Assembly (NCBI RefSeq): GCF_004193775.1
Contig: NC_041016.1
Coordinates: 10,565,395-10,629,394, forward strand
Direction: 5' to 3'
Length of the DNA stretch: 64,000 nucleotides
Origin: Glycine soja
Lineage: Eukaryota; Streptophyta; Magnoliopsida; Fabales; Fabaceae
The position numbers were made by a program, and so were the translations under genes. How positions within the stretch are numbered: the first letter of the stretch is position 1; every line of letters starts with the position of its first letter. A model generated the notes under the pieces. The model made no database searches, was not told the DNA's origin, and saw only the letters and a list, made by a program, of their open reading frames with translations. Shown here piece by piece: positions 34,690 to 48,240 of the stretch.

Positions 34690-35900
34690 TTGATAAGTGC
34701 ACCAAATGTCCAAGTAGTTAAAACTCGGAAGTTCGAGTGTCGAATTTCACGGGTGAAGAAATAATTAAAGAAAGGGACAGAAGAAAGAATAGGAAACAAT
34801 AATAGGGAATTATAAGTAGTAGAAAGCAAAATAATTAAAAGCAAAAGAATTAGATAGGAAATTCAATGAAATGCGAATGTTAGGACCTAGCATGCCTTGT
34901 TTGCCTAGGAAGTATGATTTTATGATTTTTCTTTATCACCTCAAGTGAACTACTTATCCTACCTACATCTATTCATTTACTTGCCCCTGATGCCTCACGA
35001 TGACAAACCTATTTTATTTATTTATCCCCCAAATGCCTTTGAAAAGATTTAACAAATAAAATGCATGAAGCTTGAATTCTAGATGTGTGCTTAAATACAT
35101 GGGCATAAAGTTATCATTCTATGTCTAGCAATGATTTCCTTATGATATCTTTTCTTTTTGTTCTATTAGAAGTTACTCTCTGTCGAACGTCTAACCTCTA
35201 AAACTAATGCATGCATACCTTCTTTATATCTTTATTCGGAAGTTATCCTCTGTCGAACACCTAATCTCTAAAAGAATGTAAAGATGAATAATGCATAGGA
35301 GATAAAAAGAAAAGACAAAAGGATAGAAAATACATGTTGCATTGATAAATAGTGAAGAGTACATCATACATTGTCTTGGTTTTTTAGGCCTGTCAGGCCC
35401 TAACTAAGAGTTTAGCCTCTCATGACTATTGAAGGCCTTACATTGGAATAGGGGTATGAGAACTTATGGAAGAAAAGGGGTGAATAGAGAAAGGGAAGAA
35501 ATGGTGAAGGAGAGAGAGAATTTCCTAAGGAAGAGTTCTCAGACTTTTGGTAGTAGTGAGAATGCTCTGAGACTCGGTGTGTCCTTTCCCCTTGGTCAGA
35601 CTCTCTATTTATAGTTGCTGAAGTGGACTTGGACTTGGGCTTTTGTAAGCTCGCTTAGCGCACGTTCCTCTCGCTTAGCACATGTGCTGAATCTCGCGCT
35701 TAGCGCCTGTTTCTCGCTAAGCGTGCATGCTCTGATGTTGCGCTTAGTGCGTGCTGCGTGCTTAGCGCTGGTAATCGTTTCTACGCTTAGCGCATGTTGC
35801 TCGTTGAGCGTGCTGTTGGGCTAGGCCTGAATGTTATAATCTTCATTTTTTTTAATTTGCTGTACTTTTTGCTCTTAGTCCCTTCAATTGTTATATCAAC
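34690..35900 (+). mobile_element. Degenerate LTR-like block, possibly a solo LTR
   Basis: It begins TGATAAGTGCACCAAATGTC, followed soon by a GTTCGAGTGTCGAA motif, both common at the start of legume Gypsy-type LTRs. It ends near TTGTTATATCA, giving TG..CA ends. The tail holds the GCTTAGCGC array. No internal retroelement genes and no clear target-site duplication were found, so the limits are uncertain. Confidence 0.35.
35648..35815. repeat. Array of GCTTAGCGC-type short palindromic motifs
   Basis: At least eight variants of CGCTTAGCGC, CGCTAAGCG, GCTTAGCAC or GCTTAGTGC lie in about 170 bp, spaced roughly 10-30 bp. The block is far more GC-rich than its surroundings. The same word is, from memory, frequent in soybean repeats. 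Confidence 0.8.
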
Positions 35901-36774
35901 AGCCAATATTTAGAAAAATATCAATTCTTAACAATTTAGACCAAATAACTGTTAAATAATTATTTTTAACAACAATTTTACTTTATTTTTGTATCATCAA
36001 TAATATAATTATTTAGTAGTTATCAATTATAAACTATTTTTTGTTCCATTAAAAAAAATTCTAGCTCCACCATTGATCAACTGTCACATAACCAAGATGG
36101 TATAAATACCATGTCTTGGAATTCTAAAACAATAAAAGTTTTGAAATCAAAATAAAATGCCAAAATAACCCAAATTTAGGAATGGAGAGAATGGCTACGG
36201 AAACACAATAAAATGAAATTTTATTGAAGAAAATCAAAATGGGTATGAGTCCCAATGGAAGGTATCACTTTATCGCAAGATGAGTTGATTCGATGAGAAT
36301 GAGATTAATTGGAAATCACATAGAAACTCTAGATATCTCATGGTCACACCTAAATATTGTAAGAAATACAAAATAAAATTTTATTATATCAAAATATATT
36401 GACAGGGGAAAGAAAACATTTATTATATAAAATAAAATACATAAGTCATTTACTACTTTCTTTTTTAATAATTACAATATGTTAATTGATAGGGTGTATT
36501 TATTAGTAGTTCTTAATTGTTTATTTATGGTATAATTGGGTGAGAGTAAAGAAAAAAAAACAAGTGTACCATACGTTTTCTTTTGTTTAGTTAAAGATAA
36601 AATAAAAAAATAAGGAGATAAAAGTTGTCTTTTAAAAATAAAAATTCAATTTTTTCTTTTTATTTTCTCTTGCTTTCAAATTTAAACTTTCTCTTTCATT
36701 TCATTTTTTATGGTACACTTTTATCTCCTAAGTAAAATTGAAAAAGCTCAAATTTACGGAAATTAAAAATAAAG

Positions 36775-37740
36775 GTTTATACATGTTTTTAGTCCCTGGA
36801 AGTTCGTGTCTTCTTCGTTTTAGTTCTTGTATGTTTTTTTTTTCATTTTTAATCCTTGTAATTTGCATTTTTTCAGTTTTGACCCCTATAAAAAAATTGT
36901 TTATTTTTTGTCCTTGTAAGTTTGCATCTTTTTAATTTTAATCTATTTAAGATTCTAATTTTATCATTTTCAGTCCCTATAAGTAGGGGTGCGAATAGGT
37001 CAGGCCAAACTTTAAAAGGCCTCAGCCTAGCCTACGATGAATTTTTGAGGCCTGAGCCTGACCTATAACCTATCCAAGGCTTTTATTTTGGCTCGGCCTA
37101 GCCTCTTTAAAAGCATGGTCTAGCCTGATAGTCTTTTTAAAAGCTGTTTTATATTTGTTTGCTTTGAGGTAGGAACATAATAAGAAAGTTAATGGAAAAT
37201 AAAACGTTAACCTAGGAAAGTCAATAAAAATAATGAGTAATATAAAGGGGCATATGACTGACACCTAAATTGTAATTAAAATCTTACTTGATTATAGGAA
37301 TGGAAGTTATGGAGCAGAAATATGTAAACAAAGTCCGCTGGTTTTAAAAAGAAATTAATTGTACCCAAAAAATAATATAAGTATAAATTTGTACCAAAAA
37401 ATAATATAAATATATATACATATATATAGGTCGGCCTATCAGGCTTATAATATTTTTTAACAAGCCTAAGTCTGGTCTATTTAATTTAATAGGCTTTTAA
37501 AAAAGTCTGAGTCTAACTTTTTAATTAAATAGGTCAATTCAAATCAGGCTTTATGTAGGTCAGGTCGTAGGCCCCTGTAGACCGGCTTGGCCTATTCCCA
37601 TCCCTACCTATAAGTTTGCACTTACAAGAACTAAAATTGAAAAAATGCACACTTACATGGACTAAAAATGAATAATTTTTTTTTAAAAAAAAACTTATAA
37701 GAACTAAAAATGAATAAAACAACTAACAAAGACCCATACT
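36775..37740. repeat. Palindromic repeat (TTTTAGTCCCTATAAGTTTGC type)
   Basis: The left arm (about 36775-36983) repeats variants of TTTTAGTCCCTGTAAGTTTG several times. The right arm (about 37607-37740) has the complement, such as ACTTACAAGAACTAAAATTG. The two arms are split by the hAT-type element at 36984-37606. This is a common legume foldback repeat type. Confidence 0.7.
36984..37606. mobile_element. Non-autonomous hAT-type element
   Basis: This 623-bp element has terminal inverted repeats TAGGGGTGCGAATAGG (left) and, reading in from the right, TAGGGATGGGAATAGG. A perfect 8-bp target-site duplication, CCTATAAG, flanks it (36976-36983 and 37607-37614), which is the hAT length. The inside is rich in AGGCCT, CAGGCC and GGCCTGA words. 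No transposase is encoded. Confidence 0.9.
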
Positions 37741-37917
37741 AACAAAAATGTGAACTTAGAGAAAATAAAAACATATTTAAGAAAAAAAAACTCATTTATT
37801 CTTCTTCTTTGAACCAAATAGAAGATTATGGTATCATCAAATAGGATTAAGTATTGTTTTCTTTTTATATAATTTTTTAAAATCTACATTTAACATATTT
37901 TTTTATCATTATGTAGA

Positions 37918-38276
37918 AGCTTAAATATGAATTTAGTTCATATAAGTTTACGCTTTTTTAATTTTGGTCCTATATGTTCATGCATTTTCATTTTGGGTCT
38001 TTGTAAGTTTATTTATTTATTTTTTGCCCCCTAAGTTTAAACTTTTTCAATTTTAGTCCCTTTAAGAATTTAATTTTTTTAATTTTAGTCTTTGTAAAGT
38101 TGCATTTTAGGGATTAAAATTGAAAAAATACAAACTTAAAGAACTATAAATGAAAAAAAAACTTACAAAATCTAAAATTAAAAAAACACAAAATTATAGA
38201 AACTAAAATAAAAGAAAAAACTACCTAACCAAAATTAAAAAATCATAAACTTACAGAAACTTCATATTTAAGCCTT
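37918..38276. repeat. Second palindromic repeat of the same broad type
   Basis: The outer ends AAGCTTAAATATGAATTTAG and, inverted, AGGCTTAAATATGAAGTTTC pair with each other. The inner parts carry TTTTTAATTTTGGT and ACCAAAATTAAAAA arms. No genes. Confidence 0.75.
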
Positions 38277-38706
38277 GTGTAGATTTTATGTACGTTTCAC
38301 TAAATAACTTATGCTCTATATTTAATGAGTCTCACATAATTCATTCATCTTATATTTCTTATCTTCATTTTTTTAATCTAGGTACATATGGAAGGCTTTA
38401 AAATATTCCATTGTTGTTGTCAAATTCTTCCAAATAATCTTTTCCCAAAAATGGAGTTTTGCAAAAATACCTCCTTTTTTATAATTTTTCCAACCTTAAT
38501 AAAATTTGCTTATATGGAAAAGATTAATAACTTTTCTATTTTCCCTCACTCAAGAATCCAAAAAAATTATCAAGGAAATAATCAAATTAGTTTTCTATTT
38601 ATTACTGTTATTATTATTATTATATATTAATTTCTTTTACTTTTGCCTTTGGTGGAGGATAAATCATGAGTGCAAGTACATCGAGGTTGTGAAGGTCTAA
38701 GGGGAA

Positions 38707-38714
38707 TATATAAA
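38707..38714 (+). promoter_or_regulatory. TATA box of the HD-ZIP gene
   Basis: TATATAAA stands 66 bp before the start codon at 38780, which leaves room for a short leader. Confidence 0.55.
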
Positions 38715-38779
38715 CACACTAAAGGCTCAGAAATCTCCAATAGTTGCAACTGTACCTATTTGCTTACCGTGGTTGAAAA

Positions 38780-41700
38780 ATGGATTCTTCAATGGCAAGT
38801 GTTGGTGGCTCTGGTGATGAAGGCTCTGACAACTTCAACCAGGGAAGAAGACCCTCCTACAAACGTCTCACTTCTGCTCAAACAGCCAGACTTGAAAGGT
38901 AAGATCACCCTTTTGGTTGTACAATGTTTGTTTTCAACATTATTATTTTTAATTAATATTTTGATTTGCTTGATTTTGAGGGAACATCTTGCTTTATGGG
39001 AGAAGGAAATGAAAGTAACAAAATATTGTCCATTTAGATTTATTGTGCTAGTTACTAGCTAGCTGTTTCATAAAACTTTTTTTTTTTTTAATCAAGCTCA
39101 ATACATGTCTCTCCACATTAATGATAATAACTTCTCTTGATTTTGCCTTGCTTGGCTTCATCTATTTGATAACATGGTTTTTCTTTTACTTAAATTTGGT
39201 TAATGTCCTTTTGATTATCACTAGAATCACGATGAATGGTACAAATATTAATTTGTAGAATTGATTTTTTTATGTGTATTATAGTGGCCATGTAGATAGA
39301 ACTTAAGTTCTCATACATATTACGCATGATAGATAGATTGATTTGATGAAGACAAGCGAATTGGTTAAATTGACTTTAGGTGCGAGATCCACGAATTATA
39401 ATTCCTTAGTCTATGATTGTTTATAAATAGTGACAGTTTCTGAAATTTTGTTCAGTGGGATAAAAAATAGTTTAATATTTTTTTAAGTAAAAAATCATAT
39501 AAATTTTATTTAAAATGATAATAAAAAATTAAAAACAATAAAATTTAAAAGGATAAATGAGTAAAATTAGTATCAATTTATTATAGCTTTTATCTTTTAT
39601 ATCTATTTATATTTATGTTATTGAAAAAATTATCTTATGAAAACAAAATCTATTTTTGTATGGGGATAAAAAAAATATTTATTTAATATATTCAAGTAAA
39701 AAAAATTACTTAATGGAGGCAATTGTCCCCATTATCCTCCACGTAGATCTGCCACTGTTTACAAGTTAGAAAATTCATTTTTGCACTTTTTCTCAAAAGA
39801 ACACATTTCTATACAAATATATGATTCAAACTAAGAAATATCAATAACACTCTTTGATATTTTCTTTCTAATATTTTTTTTTACTTTTTATGATTGATAA
39901 AAATTTATTAAAAATAACAAATTTTGGTGGTTGATCTCACATTTTAAATTTGGTACTTGCTTGTATGATAAATGAGTTGATCGTGCATGTTAAAATGATG
40001 AAATTAGTACTACTTCACATTTTATTAAATTAACCATAGTGAAATCGATACTAATAAATTATATTATACAATATATTAGTCAATAAAGTAATATAAAATT
40101 GAAAAAATTAAGTCAAATTTTAAAGAGTTCTGACGGTTTTTCTATCAACATTTTTTTATTATTTTGACCGAATCTGTTCTAATTTTGACTATTTTTTTAT
40201 CTATTGAATTTTAGTTGTTGGGACTTGGACTAATTTAATAATTTGATTCTTTTTTGTTGAATTGGATAAATATAATTATTATATTCAATGCACTAGATTC
40301 TTTTTACAAATGAAATTGAATTTAATTTTCCTTTTCTAATTCCTTTGTTCTGATTCATAAGAAAGAAATAAAAATATTTTACACTCATTAAGAAAGTTGG
40401 TTATGTTTATTAATTTGTGTCAATCTCAATTAAAAAATATTTTTTTTGAAACTTGATATAAAGTATAAATCTCTTAAGTGAATGATATTTTAAAGATAAT
40501 CTCAAATTATTTATATTTAAGAGGAAAATTGAATGTTTTTGCTTATAAAAAAGAAGAGAATACCAAATTCAGTTAACTATTTAGACATATTATTTAGAGT
40601 GTTAACCAATAGGAATTAGATATAGTAAAAGAGATAAGTTGCTCACAAGGTGACAAATTAAGGCCTGAATTTTTACAGAAATAAGTGTTCATATACTGTG
40701 TATCATATCTTAAACAAGATTGTTTTCAAAGAGAAATAATGTGGAAAAAACGTTTATTTTAACACATTGAAGGTTAAGCATCTAGAAAGTTCTTGGTACA
40801 TTTACTTTTTGGTTATGCATTTTTTAATTATTTAACTTATCATCTTCCCTTTTTTTTATACTGTCTCAACTAATTATTATTGGGGTTTAATTTTTGAAAT
40901 AAAGATTCATCAAGGATTGCCCACACCCCGACGAAGCCCAACGACGTCAATTAGCTTCTGAGATTGGGCTTGAGACTAAACAAGTAAAGTTTTGGTTTCA
41001 GAATAAGAGGACCCAAATCAAGGTGATTTATTTTCTTTAGTCTAATACTTTTTATTTAAAAACTACTTTACATGTGCTTATCATTTTAGAGAAAGTATTT
41101 TCTACAATAAGATTAGAGTAACTACTATATGTAATCTTTTTTTTATCATATATAGATAATTATCATACTGTTTGAGATTATAAGAGTTATTACGTAGTAA
41201 CAAGATACAGAGGTTTAAGAGAAGAGAGAAATGTATGATGAAATAAAATGTGATAAAAAGATTAAAAAAATATAATATTGTATGAATAATATATAACTCA
41301 CCATTTTATGTGTATGTTATCTTAAGAATCAACACGAGCGAGCAGATAACACTGCTCTTCGGGTTGAGAATGATAGGATACATAGTAAAAACCTTCTAAT
41401 GAAAAAGGCATTGAAGAATATGCTTTGCCCATCTTGTGGGGGTGCACCGTGTCAAGATGATCGTGAACATTTAATGCAAAAGATGCAACATGAAAATTCT
41501 CGGCTAAAAGAAGAGGTTAGTGAACTTGTTCGATTAATTAATTCTTCTTAAATTTGATGTGAATAATACTATTGAAAAATATTCAAGTCTCACATTGACT
41601 AAAAATAAAATCAAATTAGAATAGATAAATGAGGAACAACCCTCATCCCTTGAACTAATTTTTGGAGCTGAGTTAGGCTTCTCACATTATTTATTTTAAG

Positions 41701-44700
41701 AACTACTTTTTTTAACAAAAGGGCTATAGGATGATTGGTTTTAATTAATATATATACATTTTTTTGTGATTTGGTTTTCAGCATGAGAAAGTGTCTAGCC
41801 TTCTTGCAAGGTACTTGGAGAAACAAATGTCACCGCCTGAGTTCCAACAGGTTTTTAATATTCCTATCATAGGATCAAGTTCACATGCTCCAAAACTTGA
41901 AAATTCATCACTAAACTATGAAATTGGTGGAAGTTCAAGTCATGGTCCAAGTCTTTATGGTATGCAAATTATGGATGGTCATGACCATAACTTAATGGGA
42001 AGTGAAGGTATAGAGAAGACCCTGATGTTGAAGGTTGCTGCTTCCGCAATGGAGGAATTGGTTAGGCTTATTCGGATTAATGAGCCCTGTTGGATCAAGT
42101 CTTCAACTCAAGATGGACAGCTCATTCTTCAGCATGAAAATTATGAGAAAATGTTCCCAAGGACCAATAATTTCAAAGGTGTCAATCTGCGTGTAGAAGC
42201 AACAAAAGATTCAGGAATAGTGAGCATTAATAGCATTCAACTAGTTGACATGTTTCTGGATTCGGTGAGCATGCGCTTAATAACTCTTGTTTGTTAAATA
42301 TTTCTCTCTTAATTTTTTTATAGCAAATGTTAATCATTATCCTTAAAGATTCTAATTAAGAAAGTAAAAGGAAAACAATTTTTTATTAAGATGGAAAAAA
42401 TACACTCTCCTATATATGATTTTCAATAAAACATTGTCTCTTAATTTTTTTTAACCAGTGCCTGTAAGACGTTGATTAACAAAATTCATTTTTTATTTAA
42501 TATTATAATATTGATTATCTACAATAAAGAGATACATATATACTCATAAGAGCAATGGTGAATCCATCTTCACAGGACAAATGGATTAATTTGTTCCCAA
42601 CAATTGTTACAAAAGCAAAAACAATAAAGGTACTTGAAAATGGTTTGGTAGGAAGTCGAAGTGGAGCCTTGCAGCTGGTAAATATTTTCATGCAAACCTT
42701 GCTTTTTGTGTAATTAAGTTTCTTTGCTATAATATTTTAATTTGATGACAATACACTTTTGTGGCAGATGTTTGAACAAATGCATGTTCTTTCACCTTTG
42801 GTGCAACCTCGCGAGTTTCAATTCCTTCGCTATTGTGAGCAAATTGAAGAAGGTGTATGGGTGATAGCAGATGTGTCATTTGATTCCTTTCGACAAAAAA
42901 CCTCTTTTTTTCACTCTTGGAGACATCCCTCTGGATGCATGATTCAAGAAATGCCTAATGGTTGTTCCATGGTTAGTAATTACATATTTTTGAAATAGAG
43001 TACTTGAGTAGATCTTCAACTATATGATTGAAATCCTCTGCGCGCGTGTTATTGAGAAGACATTTTATATATTCAAATTAAACAAATTTTAATGAAAAGT
43101 ATCAGTGCTTGACCATGCTAGAAAGCATGCATACCTTGTTAAGTTGAATGCCTAACTGAGAAAATGTAATGGTTCACCTCACCCATTGTCACTTTTTAGG
43201 GCTATAATGTCTGAGCATTCAAGACTTTTTCAATAATTAATATATGAATTGAAAGTTTTGTCATTCTTTTTCATTTTAGTTTCCATTTCGTTTAAAACAA
43301 TTAAGTATGTGTGAATGTAACACTGACAAGTATAAGATCAAAATTCTAAAATGTTCTTGAAAGGAAAATGTTATTACCAGTTTTTTTTTAATTAAAAAAT
43401 TCCACCTCCCTCATTATTTGAGAATATATCCCAATGAAATTTTTACTTTCAACTAACAAAAATCTTATAATTCCGATAGTATTTAAATAAAGCGAAGGAT
43501 TAAGTCCAGTTATTTTCATGGATTGTGTTCAAATATTCATATTCAATTTTTTTTCATCAGACAAAACTCAACAGAAAGATATTATTGTGTTCTGTTAGGT
43601 TACTTGGGTTGAACATGTGGAAGTGGATGATAAGATCCAAACTCATCAGCTATACAAAGACCTTATTGGTACAGGAATTGCATACGGAACAGAAAGATGG
43701 ATTATGGAACTTCAAAGAATTGGCGAGAGATTTGCTTGCTTTTATGTTGAAAGGATACCTATTCAAGACTCTGGAGGAGGTCACACTAGCTTTGTCATAA
43801 TTAATATTCACTCAGAAATCCTTACACTTGTTCATTTATATATTTACCTTATGATTCATCATCATATTCTTATAGCTAACTCTATATTTTGTTATTCATT
43901 GTTCAGTGATCAATTCTCTTGAAGGAAGGAGGAGTGTGATGAATTTTTGTCATCGTATGATCAAAGTCTTTTGTGAAAGTTTAACCATGTCAGGTAACTT
44001 GGACTTCCCACTTTTGAAAATGGAGAACAATAGCGGGGTGAGGGTTTCTATTCGCAAAAACAGAAACCACCTTGGTCAACCAAAGGGCGTGATTGTTGTA
44101 GCTGCTACCTCCATTTGGCTTCCTCTCCATTATATGAAAGTTTTTGAGTTCTTGACAGATGATAGAAGACGTGCTCAGGTTCGTACAATAAGCTAGGCTA
44201 ATAACCAATCTTTTATTTCATCTATATAAAAATAGTTTTTATTCGTTAGTTAAATTTAAATTACCTTGCATTAGTTGCAGAATCATTAATAGCTACTTAA
44301 TTGTTATTTTCTTATGTACATAGTGGGATGTTCTTTGCTGTGGAAATAACGCGAACAAGGTTGCACACATCTCAAATGGAATTCATCCTGGCAATTGCAT
44401 ATCTATTTCTCGGGTAATTAACTTCAATCTTTCATACTTATGTTTTATGTTTCAATTTTGTTATTAAGAGAAGTTTAGCTTAATTTTTAGTACAATTATG
44501 TTCAACATAGACAGTGTGTCATTCAAGGCATTTCTTGTAATTCAACAAGTACTTTGAATTAAATTTTTATGAACACGGTGCCAATTAACTTCATTATAAT
44601 TGTTTCTTCAAGTAATTAACTTGACTATAATTTTCACTTCAATTATTCATGTCTAGCCATTCATCCCTAGCGAGAACAATGCACTGATTCTTCAAGAGAG

Positions 44701-45040
44701 TTTCACAACTCCCATGGGATCGTATGTTGTATATGCTCCAACCGACGTAGCAAGTATGATTTCGGCCATAAACGGAGAAGACTCTTCAATGCTACCAGTT
44801 CTTCCATCAGGTTTTGTCATCTCTGCAGATGGTGAACCAAATGCAGCTTTGGAAGCATTTAACAGTTCAGATATTGAAAGATTAGGAGGCTCATTGCTGA
44901 CTGTGGCTTTCCAAATACTTGCTTCAAGTCCAGATGGAATCAATATGCCAAACATGGAATCTGTGGCAGCTGTGAACTCCCTTTTAACCTCAACAATCCT
45001 AAAAGTCAAGGATGCTTTGAATTGCAACAACTTGGAGTGA
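38780..45040 (+). CDS. HD-ZIP class IV homeodomain-START transcription factor
   Basis: Ten exons: 38780-38898, 40905-41022, 41337-41515, 41782-42264, 42576-42677, 42770-42971, 43599-43779, 43907-44178, 44324-44413, 44657-45040. They give 2,130 nt, 709 aa. The homeodomain spans about residues 24-80 (ACRLE-equivalent [15 protein letters not shown], helix 3 [15 protein letters not shown]). A plant zipper-loop-zipper follows, with the loop marked by CPSCGGAPC. Then come START (from about residue 200, [25 protein letters not shown]) and the HD-SAD region up to [11 protein letters not shown]. Class IV members such as GL2, PDF2 and HDG/ROC control epidermal cell fate and bind L1-box DNA. The short N-terminus and loop resemble the HDG11/HDG8-10 side of the family, but I do not assign an orthologue. 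Intron 1 is 2.0 kb. Confidence 0.95.
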
Positions 45041-46351
45041 TCTTTTGGTTATGTAGTTTTTTTTTTTAATCTCTTGCTCAAGGACAAAATATTGCTTTGT
45101 TTCCTTTGCATGCATGACTAGTTTGCTTGACATTTGAATTAAATAATATGCTGCTTTATTTCCTTTTCCCCCTCTATTTATGAGTGATGAATAATTTTGA
45201 TCCTTATGGTGCCAGTGGTTCTTTTTAGACAAGCTTATCATTTTTCTTCTTCTGATAAGCTAAAAAATATATTGAAAGAGAGTACAAGGGGTAATCCTTC
45301 CCGGCTACAAAGTTAGGCCATCATGACTTTGAGGATTGGGCAATACAACAGAAAGGATTGTCAATAGGATTAGCTAAATATCTGATTTATTGCTTCCCCA
45401 TAATTTCTCTACAATATTCTCTTATATTAGTTATAGGCAAAGTTTCCTTGTATAACAATTTTGATAATGTACCAGATCTTGAGTTCTAAAATCTAAAAGT
45501 TCACATCTCTCGTTGTGCTCTAGCTAGGAGCTTTTGCATCTTGTTTGTGCTCACCAACCCAATTTTCTTTTTGGGTTTGCTATGTGGTTGGATCCTCGAA
45601 ATTTTGTTTGGTGGGAATTAATTCGTTCCTCTCGATTAATAATGTCTAGATAAAATTTCATCACTCGATTCAATGAGAAGAATTATTTTAGTTAGCAGTT
45701 TCAATTCAAAATGTTTGAGAAAGGAAAGGAATTTTTGGGGCATCTTGATGAGTCCAGTTCAGCTCTTTTTTTTTAACAAAGTTCAGCTCCTGTTGCCACC
45801 CAGAAACTTCAAACATGGGAGGCTAAAAATGCACGAATCATATCTTGGATATTTGGTTCAAATTAAACCACATATGATGAGCAATATGGTTTTCTACAAA
45901 AAAAGAAATATGAGAATATTTGATACGATTTATAATCAGGAAAACAGTTGATTCCAATTGGAATTGAAGATAGGAAAATTGTAGTTGAAGAAATTTTTCT
46001 ATTGAGCAGTACTATTTAGTTTTCTTGAATTTGTGAAGTGAATATTCTGATATTATTAATGCAAAAGTAACCAAGGGGTACTGTTAGAAATTCAAACTGT
46101 CTAAGAGCCAACATGATCCTGATGAAATTAAAACTAATTTATGACTGCATGGGAAAGACCACAAGGTTAATATTCAGTTAACAATATAAACTTATTAACA
46201 CCAAATTCTATAAATTAATCAAGTGATAGATCTTAACACAAAAAGGCCAACAAAAAATAAAGCATACAAACGGAGAAAATGCATAAAAACTACACAGCAC
46301 ATAGTAAGCAATAAATTAATCAAATTCTAAATCTCTCTCCCATGTTCTTGT
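45041..46351. other. Intergenic between convergent HD-ZIP and germin-like genes
   Basis: 3' flanks of both genes; no further gene recognised. Confidence 0.6.
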
Positions 46352-47636
46352 CTAGAACTTTGACTGTAGATAACTGACGATAGCCTTGTCCAAATGGAAA
46401 GCCTTAACAAGAACGTCTCCATCTATATCCGGCGTAGCCCCGAACACCGCATTAGCAACGGTGATGAGTCCTGGATTCTGGCTGCTAAGAGCTGCAATGG
46501 CCACAGCATTGTCATACCCAACATTTCTCTGGTAATGCACAAGTCCTGTGGGGAACACAAACACATCACCCTTCTGTAAGACCTTCCTGAAGTGGCGGTT
46601 TTCGGGGTTGGAAGTGACGAATCCAACTTCTAAGGTACCATCCAGAACGGTTAAAACCTCGGTGGCGCGAGGGTGCGTGTGAGGAGGGTTAATGCCCCAT
46701 GGAACATAGTCAATGCGAGCCATGGAGATGCCGAGAGTGTTCAACCCTGGAAGCTGAGTTGCGAAGGCTGGTGTCACTTTTGACCCATTAGGGTTTGTGG
46801 TGTTGCCTGCTATGTGAAGACCACTGAAGAAGAAGTCGTTTGCTTCAACAAGTTTTGGATCCTTGCATGCGAAACCGTTCACCAGCACTGCCATAATTTG
46901 ATCAATGGACACAAATGTTATAATCTTTTGCACTTCTCTCTGTGTATAAATTATAAACTTTACACTAAAGGGCGGAGTCATGTTATAGTTACTCAAACTT
47001 TTGGGATAAATTAGAGTAAATTCCACTAATTATCCTTGATATTTTATAAAATCATACAATTTTTTTATGCTTTTATCTACTTCTATATTAACTCTCTTAA
47101 TTTAAAAAATATATATATATACACTGACATCACTCTTATAGATTACACTAACTAAACTCACTCTTGATTATTTAAAAAACATTTTTCTTACAAGAGAAGT
47201 TATTGTAAATATTTTAAAAAATTATGTAATTTTACGAAACTAAAAGAATAGTTAGTATTATTTACTCATAAGATATATAGTTATTTGATCACAAAACATT
47301 TAAGCTCGGTTCAATACCTAATTTTATATAATAAAAAATGTCATAATTTATGAATTTCTTGCCTGCAATTCTCTTAAATATGCAAGACTGAAAAATAATC
47401 TTGTCTTCCTTTTATTTATGCCGAGTTGCAAGAATATACAAAATTTAGAATTTAAAATAAAATGCGAAGATAAGTGTCACTAAGGACAATATATAGTACG
47501 TGCATGCATATGCATTTGCTATACCTTGCCCTTTTGGGTCTGCCACACAGAAATCTTGGAGAGCACTATTATCAGCTGCTAAAGCAACTGAAAGTGAAAG
47601 AGCCAAAACTGCCAGCAACAACGAGAGATTAGCCAT
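46352..47636 (-). CDS. GLP: Germin-like protein
   Basis: Two exons, 47636-47525 and 46887-46352, give 648 nt, 215 aa, the typical germin-like length. A signal peptide (residues 1-21, ending SVALAA) sends it to the apoplast. Cys30 and Cys45 are in place for the family disulfide. Germin box 1 (HTHPRATE) and box 2 ([10 protein letters not shown]) supply the metal ligands His107, His109, Glu114 and His155, so the cupin site looks intact. Asn66 and Asn71 are in glycosylation sequons. Such proteins are usually Mn-binding hexamers, some with superoxide dismutase activity; oxalate oxidase activity is usually limited to true cereal germins. The intron is 637 bp and AT-rich. Confidence 0.94.
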
Positions 47637-47756
47637 TTGACAAGAACGCAGAAAGCCCTAGTGGAGTTTGTAAGTGACGAGAATATGTGTGTGCTAGCAA
47701 TGTGTGTTTAGCATTAATTGGTTATTGGTGGATGAATATGGCATTGCATTAAGGCC

Positions 47757-47764
47757 TATTTATA
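47757..47764 (-). promoter_or_regulatory. TATA box of the germin-like gene
   Basis: The minus strand reads TATAAATA about 120 bp before the start codon at 47636, a good distance for a plant promoter. Confidence 0.6.
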
Positions 47765-48200
47765 AACCAATGTATAGAAACAAATATGCCGCCCTAATTA
47801 AGAACGGAATTGGTCATGTCATGCTAACATTGGTTTCAATAATATTTTTTTCTATAAAAAAATAAACAGAACATAATTGGTCATCTTTGAAGTGGTAAGA
47901 AAAACATTAGTGATTGGTTTTGCTCAAGCTAGCGTGTGTACTGTGTAGAGGAATCTCTTCCTATGGATAATAATGCCGGCGATGCTGCCATTCGGCTAGT
48001 CATTTACAAAAGAATCTAATTAATTGATTAATTAAATTTAATTGAAACAGCTAACTCTTCCATTTGTAAAGAACATTCTAAAAGTAGAATGTGAGTGGCG
48101 AATAAAAATAAGGGTATTATTGTGTATTCTAAATGAATGACAACCGTATCTATTTGGGGTTGGAGCTGTTGTACGTATTCGAGAAAATTTCTTTTTTTGG

Positions 48201-48240
48201 TATTACTTTGTCGACCTTTTGGCTAAGATCAAGTGTAACT
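48201..48240 (+). pseudogene. U2 snRNA 5'-end remnant
   Basis: TCGACCTTTTGGCTAAGATC followed by AAGTGTA matches the conserved 5' end of plant U2 snRNA with a few changes. The branch-site-pairing region after it is already diverged, and the rest of U2, the Sm site and an upstream sequence element are not seen. It is a truncated pseudogene. Confidence 0.8.
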
